From contig OX638368.1 of assembly GCA_951812925.1 (NCBI GenBank), positions 123,279,309-123,343,308 on the forward strand: 64,000 nt of DNA, in the 5' to 3' direction. This DNA is from Calliopum simillimum. Lineage: Eukaryota > Arthropoda > Insecta > Diptera > Lauxaniidae. The notes beneath the pieces are model-generated. The model had not been told where the DNA came from. It ran no database searches and saw only the letters and a list, made by a program, of their open reading frames with translations. Of this stretch, positions 22,541-34,029 are shown one piece after another. Within the stretch, counting starts at the first letter, position 1, and each line of letters starts with the position of its first letter. The translations under genes and the position numbers were made by a program.

Positions 22541-22961
22541 AATAGAGGTATTCACGATCTAGAGTAACGTCCTGAGTAACAGAGTAACAGGGTAACTGTG
22601 CACAACCACAACAACAAAATATACGTAAGTTACTCTGTTACTCTTTTACCCTTTTAGTCAAGCTATTTTCTAGTGTAAAATAATCTTACACTTTTGCCTT
22701 TTTTTTACTATTTCTATTTCTATAGAAACGTTTGAATTTGTTTATGATTGAGAGGCAATTTTCGTTCATCAAAAATAAAAATTTGAATGGGAGAAAAATA
22801 TTCATTTAAAAATTTTTTTTTTTGTTGTCAGCTAAGATTATTTTGAGAAACAAAAAGCAAATATACGTGCAAAGTATTGAGTATGCTCACTATTCAGAGT
22901 AACTGAGTGCACTTTTACCCTGTTACTCAGCTCGTTACTCTAGATCGTGAATAACTCTATT
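22541..22961. mobile_element. 421-bp TIR element with GAGTAAC repeats
   Basis: The left end AATAGAGGTATTCACGATCT and the complement of the right end AATAGAGTTATTCACGATCT match over about 30 bases, followed in both by TAGAGTAACG and GAGTAACAGGGTAA. The subterminal heptamer GAGTAAC/GTTACTC recurs at least ten times. There is no coding capacity. Confidence 0.85.
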
Positions 22962-24304
22962 GTATTTTTTTTTTTGTAGTTTAAACTTTAAAGTGAATCT
23001 ATTTTGTTAGATAAATCAAACAACTGCCCAGTAGGAAATGTTATAGAGATGTCATCAGTGTCAAATTGTACAGGTATTGCAATAGTTTTGAAGATATATT
23101 CGGGAAGAACAAAATTTGTATGCTTTTTTTTAAATGTATCGCTTAGTAGTTATTGTTCCTCTTTAAAATGAGCTACCGAATGATCATCTGCAAGTTGACG
23201 TTGTAAAGATATGGCTATTTTAATTTGGCTAAAGCTTGCATGGGGGAAAAAACTCGCTTATTTCTTCCGGAATACCATCTAGAAATGTGATGTCTTCCAA
23301 AACAAATCATTAAATAAGAATTTTAAAGGTAAAATATTCCTTAGAAAGATGTTAGCATCGTATACGTCGATTTAACACAAGAATGCGTTATTTTGTTATT
23401 TTTTGAACTTTAAAAATCGAGAATAATATTATTTTATTTACGAGTAGCATCTATTTTAAGAATATGTTAGAACTCTTCATGGGTGCGAGACTGTGTCGGA
23501 CCGTTTTATCATGAAGCTTCCTTTGGGTTGGAATTTGAATAAGGTTTAAGTTAAGCTAGCATTCTAGCCCTACTATGTAGCTTTTTCTAGTGACGAGCAA
23601 ACTATGACCATAGAAGCCTTGGTCTTGATCAGGGTCATTTAATCTTGGTTTTGAAATTGAGTCTGGGGAAAAATTTCTAAAGATTGTTGAGTACCTATTC
23701 AAAATTTTCAAATCTTATTTTTACAAAGCAGTTGGGGTTTTAAGAAGCCAAATTTCGAATTGAGAGATGAATTTATGCTTGAAAGGGGCGTGACACATCT
23801 TTTAAATATAAATTACCAAAACTGCAAAGCAGTTAGAACATTCATTTTCCAAATGTTCCAAATAATAAACAGCTCTTTCTAGTACCTCGATCTATTGATG
23901 ACTCACTTGGATTCCACTCGTTTATATTTCTGGTTTGATTTACTGTCATGCGAATAGCGACAATATATGAGCTATTTTGCTTAAACTGGATTGTCATGTT
24001 GGTACCTGGTGTCGTTGAATCCAACACTAGGATTGCAGATATAGCAGCATGTAGGAAAAGCTCTCTATCCTTATTTTATTATAGGGGTATTAAGGGAAAC
24101 AAGATTGTGAACGTACTTGGAAACATTTAGTACACCTCTTATAGGAACAGAACCTTTTAATGAAATAGAAGCCATGCCAAAAGATTCATTAATCTTTCCT
24201 TGCACCTAAGAACGTTTTTGGAATCTGAGTATATAGTATTTTCCTGAGGCATCATCTCATGAAAATAAGCTCTTCTAATAAATCCGAGTATGATTTATCA
24301 CAAA
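22962..24304. other. Intronic region, nothing firm
   Basis: No exon is recognised. A phrase GAAAGGGGCGTGACACATCT near 23780 resembles diverged family R text. The overlapping open frames at 23842-24130 on both strands lack splice support. Confidence 0.35.
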
Positions 24305-24883
24305 TTTTTTATACCCCACACTTTGTTTTTCCATTTGCAACGTGGAGAAAGAGGCGTGTCAGGTATGGAAAAGTATATGTATATATTCATGATCTGACTC
24401 GATGTAGCCATGTCAGTCTGTTTGCCCGTGGAAATATTTTTTATGGGAAAACGAAGGAAAATAATTATATGAAATTTTATCGTAAAAGTTCGCTCGTGGA
24501 ATTGATAAAGCATGGGCATGGAACGAGACCGCCCCATATAAGCAAAAGTTTCGAGACGTTATATCGAAAGCATTTTTAGAGATAATCCCACCAAATTTCA
24601 TTCAAATGCTAAGGATAGTAAATGCAAGCTCTGATCAAAATCTTGGTTGATTCGGATAAGAGAGCGTGGCACCGCCTATAAATCGAAAGTTTTCAAAATG
24701 CTGTAGTGCAAGCGTTATTTGGATAATGTAACAAAGTTTCGCATAGTTAATAGGAACAGTTTGGAACCAGGCGAACTCAGACTATAGGACGGGGCAGCTT
24801 CTACAAAAGCAAAATATTTATAATGTTGCGGTGTACGGTGTACAATTTTTGATCAGGCCAAAGGTAACACCCTTACTAGTTTT
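24305..24883 (-). mobile_element. Dispersed repeat family R, inverted copy 3
   Basis: It begins TTTTTTATACCCCACACTTTG on the plus strand and ends AACACCCTTACTAGTTT, i.e. the reverse complement of the ends of copies 1 and 2, with AAGAGGCGTG and GGCACCGCC phrases inside. The order is the same and sequence divergence is moderate. Confidence 0.65.
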
Positions 24884-26324
24884 AAGTTAGTGACACACGT
24901 AAAATTTTCAATTGATATTTGTGATTTCAGGATGCACTACCATGATTTCGCATAGGGTGTCAGTGCTGCAACGTCGACGCTGCTTGTTAACGAATAAGTT
25001 TTCACTTGGTTATATGTTAAGTCAAATATCTTTAGCCCATCGTTTTCATCATTACATATGCATCCAACTTGTACTCATTTGTGGCAAAGTTCAACTGTCA
25101 CCATTGTGATTATATCGTCGTCGTCAAGAGTTGAATGAATTCATGAACTCATTGTGTTGATGCAGATTGGTGCTCTTTTTTTTAGTATTTCGGCCGCGCT
25201 ATTTACCAAATGATCGTATATTCATGCTTTCTTTTTGTTAGTGAAAAGTGTTGACACAGTTTGTATTTAATGGTTATATCTAAACGCTTAAGTTGATATT
25301 CCATTTGTCAAGAGTTGTGTTTGAACCAGGGCATTGCACGCAAACCATGTAGATATGTCTGTCTACGAGTACGTACTTAGATATCAACACCTGAATTGGT
25401 GCTCGTCGCACCATGCGAAAAGAAACGTTTTGTTTTGATGCAATAAGATATAATTTTGCTAAATTAGCCTTTACAAAACTTTGACTAATTTCAGTTTAAT
25501 TCACTGACATTTTTATATCTATGTATGAAAGTATAATATGAAGTTACATACAGGTGGTATGTTTATGCACTTGTCTCTCTGATGTACATCTTTCGAAACG
25601 AAAATGCGAAAAACATTTATATCTACAATTGTTAAAATATCAAAGTGAAGTTTGCACTAAAAACTGATATTAACACGTGAGAAAATCGTTCTCTTCAGAG
25701 GGCTAATTTAGCTTTTTTTGCAACATAAACTCTTTCATTTTGGGAGCATTCATAACTCCATAACCCTCATGACGCTGAAATTTGCAAAAAAATGTTGTGG
25801 CAAGATAAAGTGTTTGATGTGTTAAATGTTAATGGTGGAGTGGGCCAACCACATGTTTTTGAAGATTTGGTTTAGTATTGAAGACAATTTGTCAATCTAT
25901 CCTATTTACAACCAGAATGGTCCAAACACTGTTCTGCTACTTTAAATTTTTAATATTTTTAAAAAACATTTTTCAAAAAATAACAAAATTTATCATGTGC
26001 TTAGCAAACTTATTTTTACTTTTTTCTTAAGAATGTACTAAAATAACACCTGAAACAGGAGAATATTGAGTCATTATGTAATAGAGAAATATTTGCCATA
26101 AGATTTCACCACAAGTTGTTGAACTATAATAAGTCGAAATTTCATTCCGAAAGGCAAAAAAAAAAAAAATCGTCAAAATCAATTTTGGACGCACTTTTTG
26201 TCTTTGGCGATATCAAGTGAAATTTTAATCTATTGTAGCAAAGGAAAATGTTTCTTGTGTGATTTTGCCATGATCCAAATGTTATTTCAAAAATACTTAT
26301 TTTTTGGGGATTTTAGCTAAAAAG
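24884..26324. other. Intronic region, nothing firm
   Basis: AT-rich DNA with short unrelated open frames. I see no splice-flanked coding segment and no clear element. Confidence 0.35.
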
Positions 26325-27295
26325 CAATACAGGGTGTATCGCTAAGGTTACGAAGCTTCTGGGAGGTGAAAGATGAGGCCTAGACTAACAAAAACTTGCA
26401 CATGGGGGGGTCTAAAATGTATTTGTTTTACAAAAAAATTTCTTGGATCGCCCTAACGTTTAAGAGAAAACGTTTCTATGGCAAAGATTTAGCTAATTAT
26501 ATGAGCTTTCAAATAGTGTATATGGTTTAGAGAGTTTTGAAAGGATTTCTCAAAGTTCTGGACCTTTAAAGTTGATATTTAAATTTCCTATTTTTTGACT
26601 TTGGCGGCTATGTTTATATGAAAAAAGTCCTATTAACATATCCTTTTATAATTTTTTTTAGTCCTCGTTCAATTTTCTTTAATTTGGTAGTCGACTTGTC
26701 TTACCAATTTGTTAGTTTGAGGTCTAGAAAATACTTTTCAAGAACAATCCATTTGAAGGCTCCGCTAGATAAAGAGGAGCGCATGCATTGCGGGCTTCAT
26801 ATGTAGCGCAACGCATGTGTGCAACATGTGAGTTGTTATATAAAACTATTTTTTCTGATCTCAAACCAAAAAATTAGTATTATAATTGTAGCACCGACTT
26901 AAAGGAAATTTAACGAGAATATCAAAAAAAATTATAAAAAGATATTTTAATAGCACCTTTTTCATACAAAAATGGCCGCCAAAGTCAAAAAATAGGAAAC
27001 AAAATTATATATCAACTTTAAAGGTCCAGAACTTTCGTAATTCTTTTAAACCCTATAAACCATATACACTACCTGAAAGCTCATATAATTAGTCAAAACT
27101 TTGCCATAAGAATATTTTCTCTAAAACGATAGGGTGATCCAAGAAATTTTTTTTTGTAAAACAGGTCAGAAAATCAGTTTTAACCCTAAACTCCTCTGGG
27201 GTATATTTTAGACCTCCTCTGGTGCAGTTTTTGTAAGTCTAGGCCTCCTCTATTACCTCCCTCTTCATAACCTTATGCGAAACGTCCTAAATATG
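26325..27295. repeat. Palindromic (foldback) element, about 970 bp
   Basis: The left arm (26325-26700) and right arm (about 26920-27295) are inverted copies. Shared phrases include GGCCTAGACTAACAAAAA, AGTTCTGGACCTTTAAAGTT and TTTTTTGACTTTGGCGGC. A single related arm is at 31070-31440. No protein. The arms have diverged, so this is an old insertion. Confidence 0.75.
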
Positions 27296-28175
27296 GTTGA
27301 TGACAAGTTTGAGATATTATTTTTTTACATATGCCTTAATTCAAGGCACAAAATTTGAGATATATCTAGCACGACTCATTCCGAGCATTTTTGAAATCGT
27401 GTTTAAAAATAAAAACCATAGCCGCTTTCTTCAAAATCTCGACTTGATATGGTCAAAAAATGCTCGGAAATAATAGTTTAATATCTATATATTTATTTTT
27501 TCTTGAATCAAGGTATATCAAAAATAATTATATCTCAAACTTAACATCAACCTCATATTGCTTTTCATCCAAAATCCACAAAAATAACGTATTTTCGAAA
27601 TTTCACCCCACTATAAGCCTCTTAAACTACAACTGGATAAAACTCGTTGTCCCAAGGTCAAGACGAAGTCACACAAACAAGGAACATCTTCCTAGGTATT
27701 TTTGACCTTTTTTTTTTCGAAAAACTGACTATAATGTGTTACAAAATTTTACATAAATATTCTACGAAAATGTTCACTAGGAGTCACCAAAAGCGAAAAT
27801 CGATTAAAAAAAAATCTGTGGTGCAGGAGAAAAACGATGGAAAACATGAAATCGACCGATATTTCCTCACAAAACTTACAAAAATGGTCCATAGCCTGGG
27901 ACAAATCTTAACCGATTTTCATGTTCTGACCTATTTTGGAAAGGTATTGAATCAGACTGCTAGCATAAGGTAAATTCTCTATTATTTGTAAAAACAAAAA
28001 GTAAAAGTATTGTGAAGTGAAAAGTATTGTTTTATTTATAAATTTTTAGTGCTAAGATAAATTAAAACAACCCATGACATATTTTTAAGATTTTTAAAAT
28101 ATTTTTTAATTCAATACCTTTTCAAAAATAGCCTGAACATGAAAATCGGTTACGAATTATCCAAGTTATGGAATT
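27292..28175. repeat. Two further palindromes beside the 26-kb foldback
   Basis: The first (27292-27552) has arms around ATGGTTGATGACAAGTTTGA and its mirror. The second (27880-28175) has arms around AACCGATTTTCATGTTCTGA and its mirror. The text ACTCATTCCGAGCATTTTTG (27375) has a relative near 46320. The long plus-strand open frame at 27647-27973 lies between them and shows no family features. Confidence 0.55.
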
Positions 28176-29176
28176 GTTTGAAGGAGTGTTTGCCATAATT
28201 TACCGATTTTTTCACTTTTGGCATGAAACGAAACCATGTATCAAATTTTAGCAAAATCCGATATGGTTTGATCAACTCTTATTACGCTGGCTGTATTATG
28301 ATCAAATTGATTAATAAACTACACATATAATTTTAAGAAAACTCAGAAAGACTAACCTTTGAATATAACTTTGATACTTCACATACTTAGTAAATTAGGC
28401 CGTAGGAGGTTATTAAGCTCGTTGGTAAGAGTACATTTGAGTCTATTTGCGTGCCTACCACGATAAGTATTAGTTTTGGCAAATTTGGCAAAATCATACG
28501 TTAAATAAGGGTATTATGGTGTTATATGTAAGAAAACTAAGCTAAACAAAATTTTTTCTTTTCAAAGTTTGTAATATTTTTGTTATACATACATTAGACT
28601 TAAAGCTTAAAATTTAAAGTTAACTGAAGCGTATCCAAATTTTTGTTTTCGCTGGTATCTTTAATTCAATGCATTGATATGTTCAAACCATGATATTTAC
28701 GTACATTGTATATACAAATAATTACTAAAATTATTCCAACTTTTTACTTTTGTGGAAAAAAGTAATTTATTATTAAGTCACTTAATGCTTAGTTCTTTTA
28801 AATAAAACCAGATGCTAAGTATTTATATATTGCTATGGGCACGCACTATCTTAAAGTAGCGTACATAGATGCCGTTGAATTCGCATTTGATTTTCCTTTT
28901 CAACACATGTATCTACTAAATATCAAAAGCATTCATATAAATGATATGTGTACGTGTAGGTGTTTTTTGTGGAAATGCCTTAAGAAACACTTTCACTGTG
29001 CACTGTCTTTGCTCCGTTGAAGACACAACGGTTTATTCACTGTTCGTTGCTTCGCCAAACTGGCAGATTGTGTTCCTCAGTATGCAAGGCCAGAACGTAA
29101 TTTCAAAATACAAGTACGCACGGTGTATACACATTTGACGCATATACGGATATTAATTGTTCTATACTTAAAAGAA
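28176..29176. other. Upstream region of the secreted-protein gene
   Basis: This stretch precedes the start codon at 29177. I could not identify a convincing TATA box or an Inr/DPE pair; promoter elements are probably within the last 200 bases. Confidence 0.35.
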
Positions 29177-29264
29177 ATGCAAGGACGTCTTCCGATATTT
29201 CCGCGTTTATTCTTTGGGAGCAGTATTCTATTCTTTGTGTTCTACAATATCATCATTATTGAAG
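29177..29264 (+). CDS. Secreted protein gene, exon 1 (signal peptide)
   Basis: The ATG at 29177 (context AAAGAAATG, good for flies) opens a 29-codon exon. It encodes a basic start (MQGRLPIFPR) followed by a strongly hydrophobic core (FFVFYNIIII) and ends GAAG|GTATAA in phase 1. Joined to the exon at 31579 it reads ...IIEGIHADSYRHHRC, with a plausible signal peptidase site after GIHA. The exact phase fit, the signal peptide and the cleavage context together make this a convincing first exon. The intron is about 2.3 kb and contains a tRNA-derived repeat and two MITE-like elements. Confidence 0.75.
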
Positions 29265-30067
29265 GTATAAAATTGTTCCAATTTTTAAAAGTTTACTGAA
29301 AAATGCTAAAACAAATCAAGTGAAAAAAGAAAAAATATAAAAATTTATTACGCTTAAACCTTAATTTTGTAAAGCAAATTTTGGAATTCGTTAAATTAAT
29401 CTGAGCTGATTCACGATTTCTTCCACCGAACAATATTTTTGAAAGTTCAAGTTTTTTGTGTATTTTCCAGTGCTTTGTTCTTAAAGACTTATTTAAATTC
29501 ATACATAGTAGCAACTTATATAAATTATATTTGGGAGACAGTGAATTGTAGTAAATATAGTGCTATCCCCGATTAAACATCTAAATATGTATGAGAATTA
29601 TCAAAAATTTTTGGGATAATTAAGTTTGGTTCGATTGAAAAATAAACTCAGATTTGAAAAGAGTAAGGTATATTCAAAACAATTTTAATTATTTTTTATA
29701 AAAGTCTGTTATCCTTTTATGTAAGTACATATTTACTTATAAGCCTCCCAGTGGTATAATATTAGAACGAAAAATTCTCAACCAAGAAACCTTTAAACTC
29801 GTTTACTCAAAATTGGATTCAAATTGCTCACAACAAACTTAATAGTTTTTAGTTTTCTAGTGAAGCACAGCCCAGACGAAAATAAATTTTTCGAGGAATA
29901 GATTCATCAAAAAAATTTTGATAATAAATATTTATCACAAGACATTTTTAGGTAATCTTCACCGAACTCAAATTATGATCACAGTGAGGAGGGACGTATT
30001 GATATAATTCAAATCGTATTCTGCCTAGTTTTTGAAATATTGCGTTAAAAATTTTAGTTTTTCCACC

Positions 30068-30300
30068 GGCCTTGTGGCGAAGTGGTAGTGTACAATGCTT
30101 ACAACCCAGTGGTCCCGGGTTCGATTCCCGGTTCGGGAAAGGTTGTATAATTTCCCAATTTTTCCTTTGTTCCTTATTATTTCCATATCCTCTCCTTTAT
30201 TATCTGGAGGTTTTAACGAACTATATTCAAATTAGCGCCACATTGAGCTTTCCAGCTCTGGGAAGAAAATACGCTATTTGTGCTAAACCATGATTATTGA
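30068..30300 (+). repeat. tRNA-derived SINE-like element
   Basis: Pol III internal promoter boxes are clear: an A-box TGGCGAAGTGG at 30075 and a B-box GGTTCGATTCC at 30118. The T arm (CCGGG, loop, CCCGG) pairs perfectly, but the acceptor stem does not pair and the anticodon loop is irregular, so this is not a functional tRNA gene. A pyrimidine-rich non-tRNA body follows to about 30300. The 3' end is approximate. Confidence 0.7.
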
Positions 30301-30655
30301 AGTGCTATGAAGTTCAAAGACATAACACTTGCTTCAGACCACTATCAATATCATTATAACGTCAACATACTCTTAAGTAATTAACCAATGTTCAAGAAAT
30401 ACGCAGTTCAATAGTTCGACCTCATTCCCACCCTTTTGTCAAAGGATTATCCCCTTAAGCATCAGCTTAAAAAATAAGAAATAAATGAGAAATAAATGGA
30501 GAAATGAATGAGAAATCCTGTTACAGTCCGTATACCATTTCTGTTCAGCATAAGTTAATGTTTTGTTCTTTGTTCGAAAACTCTTGGCATGAATATGTTT
30601 TGATTATCTGTGGCCCAGGGTGTCTTCCCAATCTTCTTAAACTTTCCTGTCCAGC

Positions 30656-30923
30656 CAATTGAGGAGTGGCCGTACCAAAGGGCCTAAGTACCATTTCGAG
30701 GCAAAAGTAATGTCATACTTTTTATGTGCCTAATAGTCTGTTATTTGACTATTATAATTTTTTCAACATAATGACATCAATTTCACACTATCAAAAAAAT
30801 TTTTAGTCAAAACAAAAAACAAATTTTATTAATTTCTAACAAAATGCCACCCGTTTCATATTATGACACTACTTTTGCCTCGAAATGGTACTTAGGCCCT
30901 TTGGTACGGCCACTCCTCAATTG
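30656..30923. mobile_element. 268-bp MITE with long near-perfect TIRs
   Basis: Starting CAATTGAGGAGTGGCCGTAC, about 60 bases at the left end are mirrored at the right end with only a few differences (both include GGGCCTAAGTACCATTTCGA). It is short, non-coding and AT-rich in the middle. The near identity of the ends suggests recent activity. Confidence 0.9.
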
Positions 30924-31069
30924 TTTAGGTTTAATTTAATAAAATTCCAAAGCCGCAGAATGGAGTGGGTCCTACAAATTGTGTTGATGAACTTTTCCTA
31001 GCGAGCTATAGTATACCCCACACAAAAGTTTCAAATGAAAGTTTTCTCATTAAATTTCTTAAAAATCGA

Positions 31070-31440
31070 AGGTTTTGCCATATATTGCATAAGATTACGG
31101 GCTTCTGAAGGGTGATATAGGAGGCCTAGACTAACAAAAAATGAACTCTGGATGAGAGGTCTAAATTGTACGCCTGAGAATTATAGGGTTAGAACTGATT
31201 TTCTGACTTGTTTTACAAAAAATATTTTGTTTGGGTCACTCTAGTGTTTTAGAGAAAAGTTTTTTTGTAGGAAACTGTTTGCTTTCTAAGAGTGTATTTG
31301 GCTTATAGGTTTTAAAAGGATTTCGCAAAGTTCTGGACCTTTATTTTCAATCAATTGCCAATAATTTAAATTTATACGTATTTTTTGATTTTAGCGGCTA
31401 TTTTAGTACGAAAAAGGTCCTATTAATATACCCTTTTGCC
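31070..31440 (+). repeat. Single arm of the 26-kb foldback family
   Basis: It shares GGAGGCCTAGACTAACAAAA, CAAAGTTCTGGACCTTTA and TTAGCGGCTATTTTAGTACG-like text with the arms at 26325-27295, in the same order. No inverted partner is found nearby. Confidence 0.65.
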
Positions 31441-31578
31441 TCGTCTGTCAGTGAAAATGCTTCTTGAAACTTAAAATTTTAAGATGAAAATAATATAAGA
31501 CTTGAGGAGTGATTTTTCAAAATGTCTTAATAAGAAGTTTTTGAACAATTTCATATTAATAATGTTTCAAACCCACAG

Positions 31579-32864
31579 GTATTCATGCGGATTCCTATCG
31601 CCATCATCGATGTTCAAATCGTCTGGAAAATGCTCTAAAGAATATGCGTCACCGCAGTATGCACGTTAAAACATCAAGACAACTAAGTGATGATCGTTCA
31701 CCATATAGTATTTATCAATCGTTATATGGCCCACAAAATGATGATGACACCACCGACTACGATAGAGGTTACTATGCGAAGCATCTGAAACGCGGTAATT
31801 CAAGACCTACATCAAGCGATATACGGCAAGACACCAACAACGCTTATCACAATAGAAGGCAGCCACATAAAATATCAATTCCACGAGTCGATGTTGAGGA
31901 TTTACGCGTCAAAGTACCACAAAGTTCAACAGTTCGTTGGGTTGAAGTCGAGAAATGTAAATTTAGCACAGAGAATTCGACACTTGATACACGTCTTATA
32001 TTTCCTGATCTCACGATAAGCGGAAAAGTTATAATGCAACCAAATGGTGGTAAATGCAGTATGATCTTGAGATTGCGACGTGCTGGCATAGAATTTCGTA
32101 CAACGCCTATTGGTTTTGAAAACTACAACAATGAAGAATCACGACGAATTGGATCGGCATCGGTGCGTACAGATTCGCATTTTTCTGAACCAGGTTTTAT
32201 ATCAGTGTTCGCACATAATTGTGATTTAACAGCCGGAAATAGCTATCGAAGAAATTCGAAGCGTCGCTTTGGGTTTGTTAATCCAACAACTAACGGCCAT
32301 CGGCAACAACATTCTGCAGCAGCGGCGTCGGCTAATGTGCATCTATCAGAACCTGAAATTTATCTTGGTGGTGAGAAATTTCATCGTTGGGGAAAATATT
32401 ATGATCAGCATAAGCCAGATTATGATATACGCACTGAAGGCATAAGGCAATATGCCAATTTACGTGGCTATGCGGTAGGTGGCGGCAGCAATAAGGATTC
32501 AGCAGATTCATCTGAATTTATTGATCCAAATGCGGACAATTTTTATAGACGACAATTTCGATATCGACGCAGTGTACAAAATGAGCCGATTTCAAATAAT
32601 AATGAAGATCAAATGAGCTTTAACGATGATATACTTAATGTTGATGAAGATTTTCAACATCTGGTAGAACCAGATGCTAGAGCATTTGCTGATATTTTTG
32701 AAGGTGATCACACAAGTGACGATCCGGTTGAAAGTAAGGAAATGGAAAATTTATTTTCCCTGGGAGTACGAGGTTTATTAACGACATATATGCAAAGAGC
32801 TCTACAGCCGGCTATTAAGGAAACTCTTATGGAAAATATGGGGTATACTTTAAGTTATGGATAA
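31579..32864 (+). CDS. Secreted protein gene, exon 2; possible takeout/JHBP-like
   Basis: The exon follows the acceptor AACCCACAG and starts in phase (GT completing a Gly codon). It ends at a TAA at 32862-32864; with exon 1 the protein is about 457 residues. After the signal peptide comes HRCSNRLENALKNM. A core around residues 140-200 reads ENSTLDTRLIFPDLTISGKV followed by a Met/Leu-rich beta-like stretch, which resembles the FP.L.L.G.Y pattern of takeout/juvenile-hormone-binding-like secreted proteins. The C-terminus (LQPAIKETLMENMGYTLSYG) also suits that fold. In between lies a long poorly ordered insert rich in Asn, Arg and acidic residues (SADSSEFIDPNADNFYRRQF). The length is well above the usual 240-260 residues of takeout proteins. 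The family call is tentative. The gene is real by splice phase, signal peptide, codon use and a polyadenylation signal at 32908. Confidence 0.82.
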
Positions 32865-32907
32865 GCTATTAATTATGTATTTTTTTATTTCTTTTAATAA
32901 GAAAGTA

Positions 32908-32913
32908 AATAAA
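32908..32913 (+). terminator. Polyadenylation signal of the secreted-protein gene
   Basis: An AATAAA hexamer 44 bases after the TAA stop. Confidence 0.55.
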
Positions 32914-33169
32914 CAAAATATTTTTATAAATTGATAATCTGATTAAATTGGCTTATATAAATAGAAACATGGAAACTTTTCCGAAATTAACTTGCTTTAC
33001 TAAGTATCTCGATCGAGAAAAAAAGCTTTAAAATTAAAAACTTCAAAATAGTTTTCATTTAGGTTCTACCTTGGATAAAAAGAACTGAAGCAAAGACTAA
33101 ATTTTCCAGGATTAAGGTTTATGCCTTTTTTTACAAAGCAAAATCTTAATTTTTCATCTCGAATGGATT

Positions 33170-34000
33170 ATATCTTCAAAACTGCGAAACTTACGGAGAA
33201 ATAAATTGCATATTCGGATTAAACGGCTCGAAATCCATATTAAACGTTGAACAATTTAAGTTTTAAGAACAAACAATTTTTCTATTTCTAGGATTATTTT
33301 TCGGTTTTCAAAATGGTTCTGAGTTCATCAAATGTTCCTTGAAATTAGCCGAAATTTACATGCTTACTTGATAGTATCACAAAAAAAAAAGATCGTTGTA
33401 AGCACCCATTTTGAAAGCTTATCGGTTTTGATTTTTAAGGAAAAAAATGTTTTTTGTTCGACCTCTAAATAATACGCTATTTGATTTTTTCCCATAAAAA
33501 ATCATAAAATTCATCTCTACAAAGTTTCCTCAGATTGTTGAAATTGAAGAAGTTATAGCGAATCTAAAATCTCAGTACAAAATATAAAAAACAGGATGAT
33601 CAAAAACAATAATCGCCCCCTAAAACTATGTCATATTCTTTTTTTTACCATTTGACATTTCAAACAGTATGCAAATAAACAAAAAAAAAAGAATCTTGCA
33701 TAGTTTTAGGGGGCGATTTTCGTTTTTGAACATCCTGTTTTTCATATTTTCAATTTCAACAATTTGAGGAAACTTTGAAGAGATGAATTTTATGATTTTT
33801 TATGGCAAAAAATCAAATAGCGTATTATTTAGAGGTTGAAAAAAATTTTTTTTTCTTAAAAATCAAAACAGATAATCTTTCAAAATGGGAGGCTCACAGT
33901 GAACTTTTTTTTTGTATGGGGATCGATTCTATCTAGTGCTTACTAACAACATAATGAAACTGTTTTTGGGAACGAAATTCCAAGTAATTTAAATTTTTTC
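33170..34000. repeat. Palindromic repeat with conserved flanks
   Basis: The central palindrome (arms about 33385-33640 and 33690-33905) mirrors phrases such as CGCCCCCTAAAACTATG, ATTCATCTCTACAAAGTTTC and CGACCTCTAAATAATACGC. The outer flanks (33170-33360 and 33950-34000) match 16130-16400, and one arm matches 2030-2170. There is no coding capacity. Confidence 0.7.
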
Positions 34001-34029
34001 CATGTAAATCTGATCCAGCTTAATGTACA

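Larger units (their letters stand above)
29265..31578 (+). other. Intron of the secreted-protein gene
   Basis: An intron with a GTATAA donor and an AACCCACAG acceptor. It contains the tRNA-like repeat (30068-30300), a short near-perfect TIR element (30656-30923) and a single foldback arm (31070-31440). Confidence 0.65.

Noticed and set aside
23842..24130. Overlapping open frames on both strands
   Set aside because: No consensus splice sites flanking either and no recognisable domain.
27647..27973. 108-residue plus-strand open frame
   Set aside because: Lies across palindromic repeat text, Lys-rich low complexity, no family or splice evidence.
30068..30140. Functional tRNA gene
   Set aside because: A and B boxes are present but the acceptor stem does not pair and the anticodon loop is irregular.
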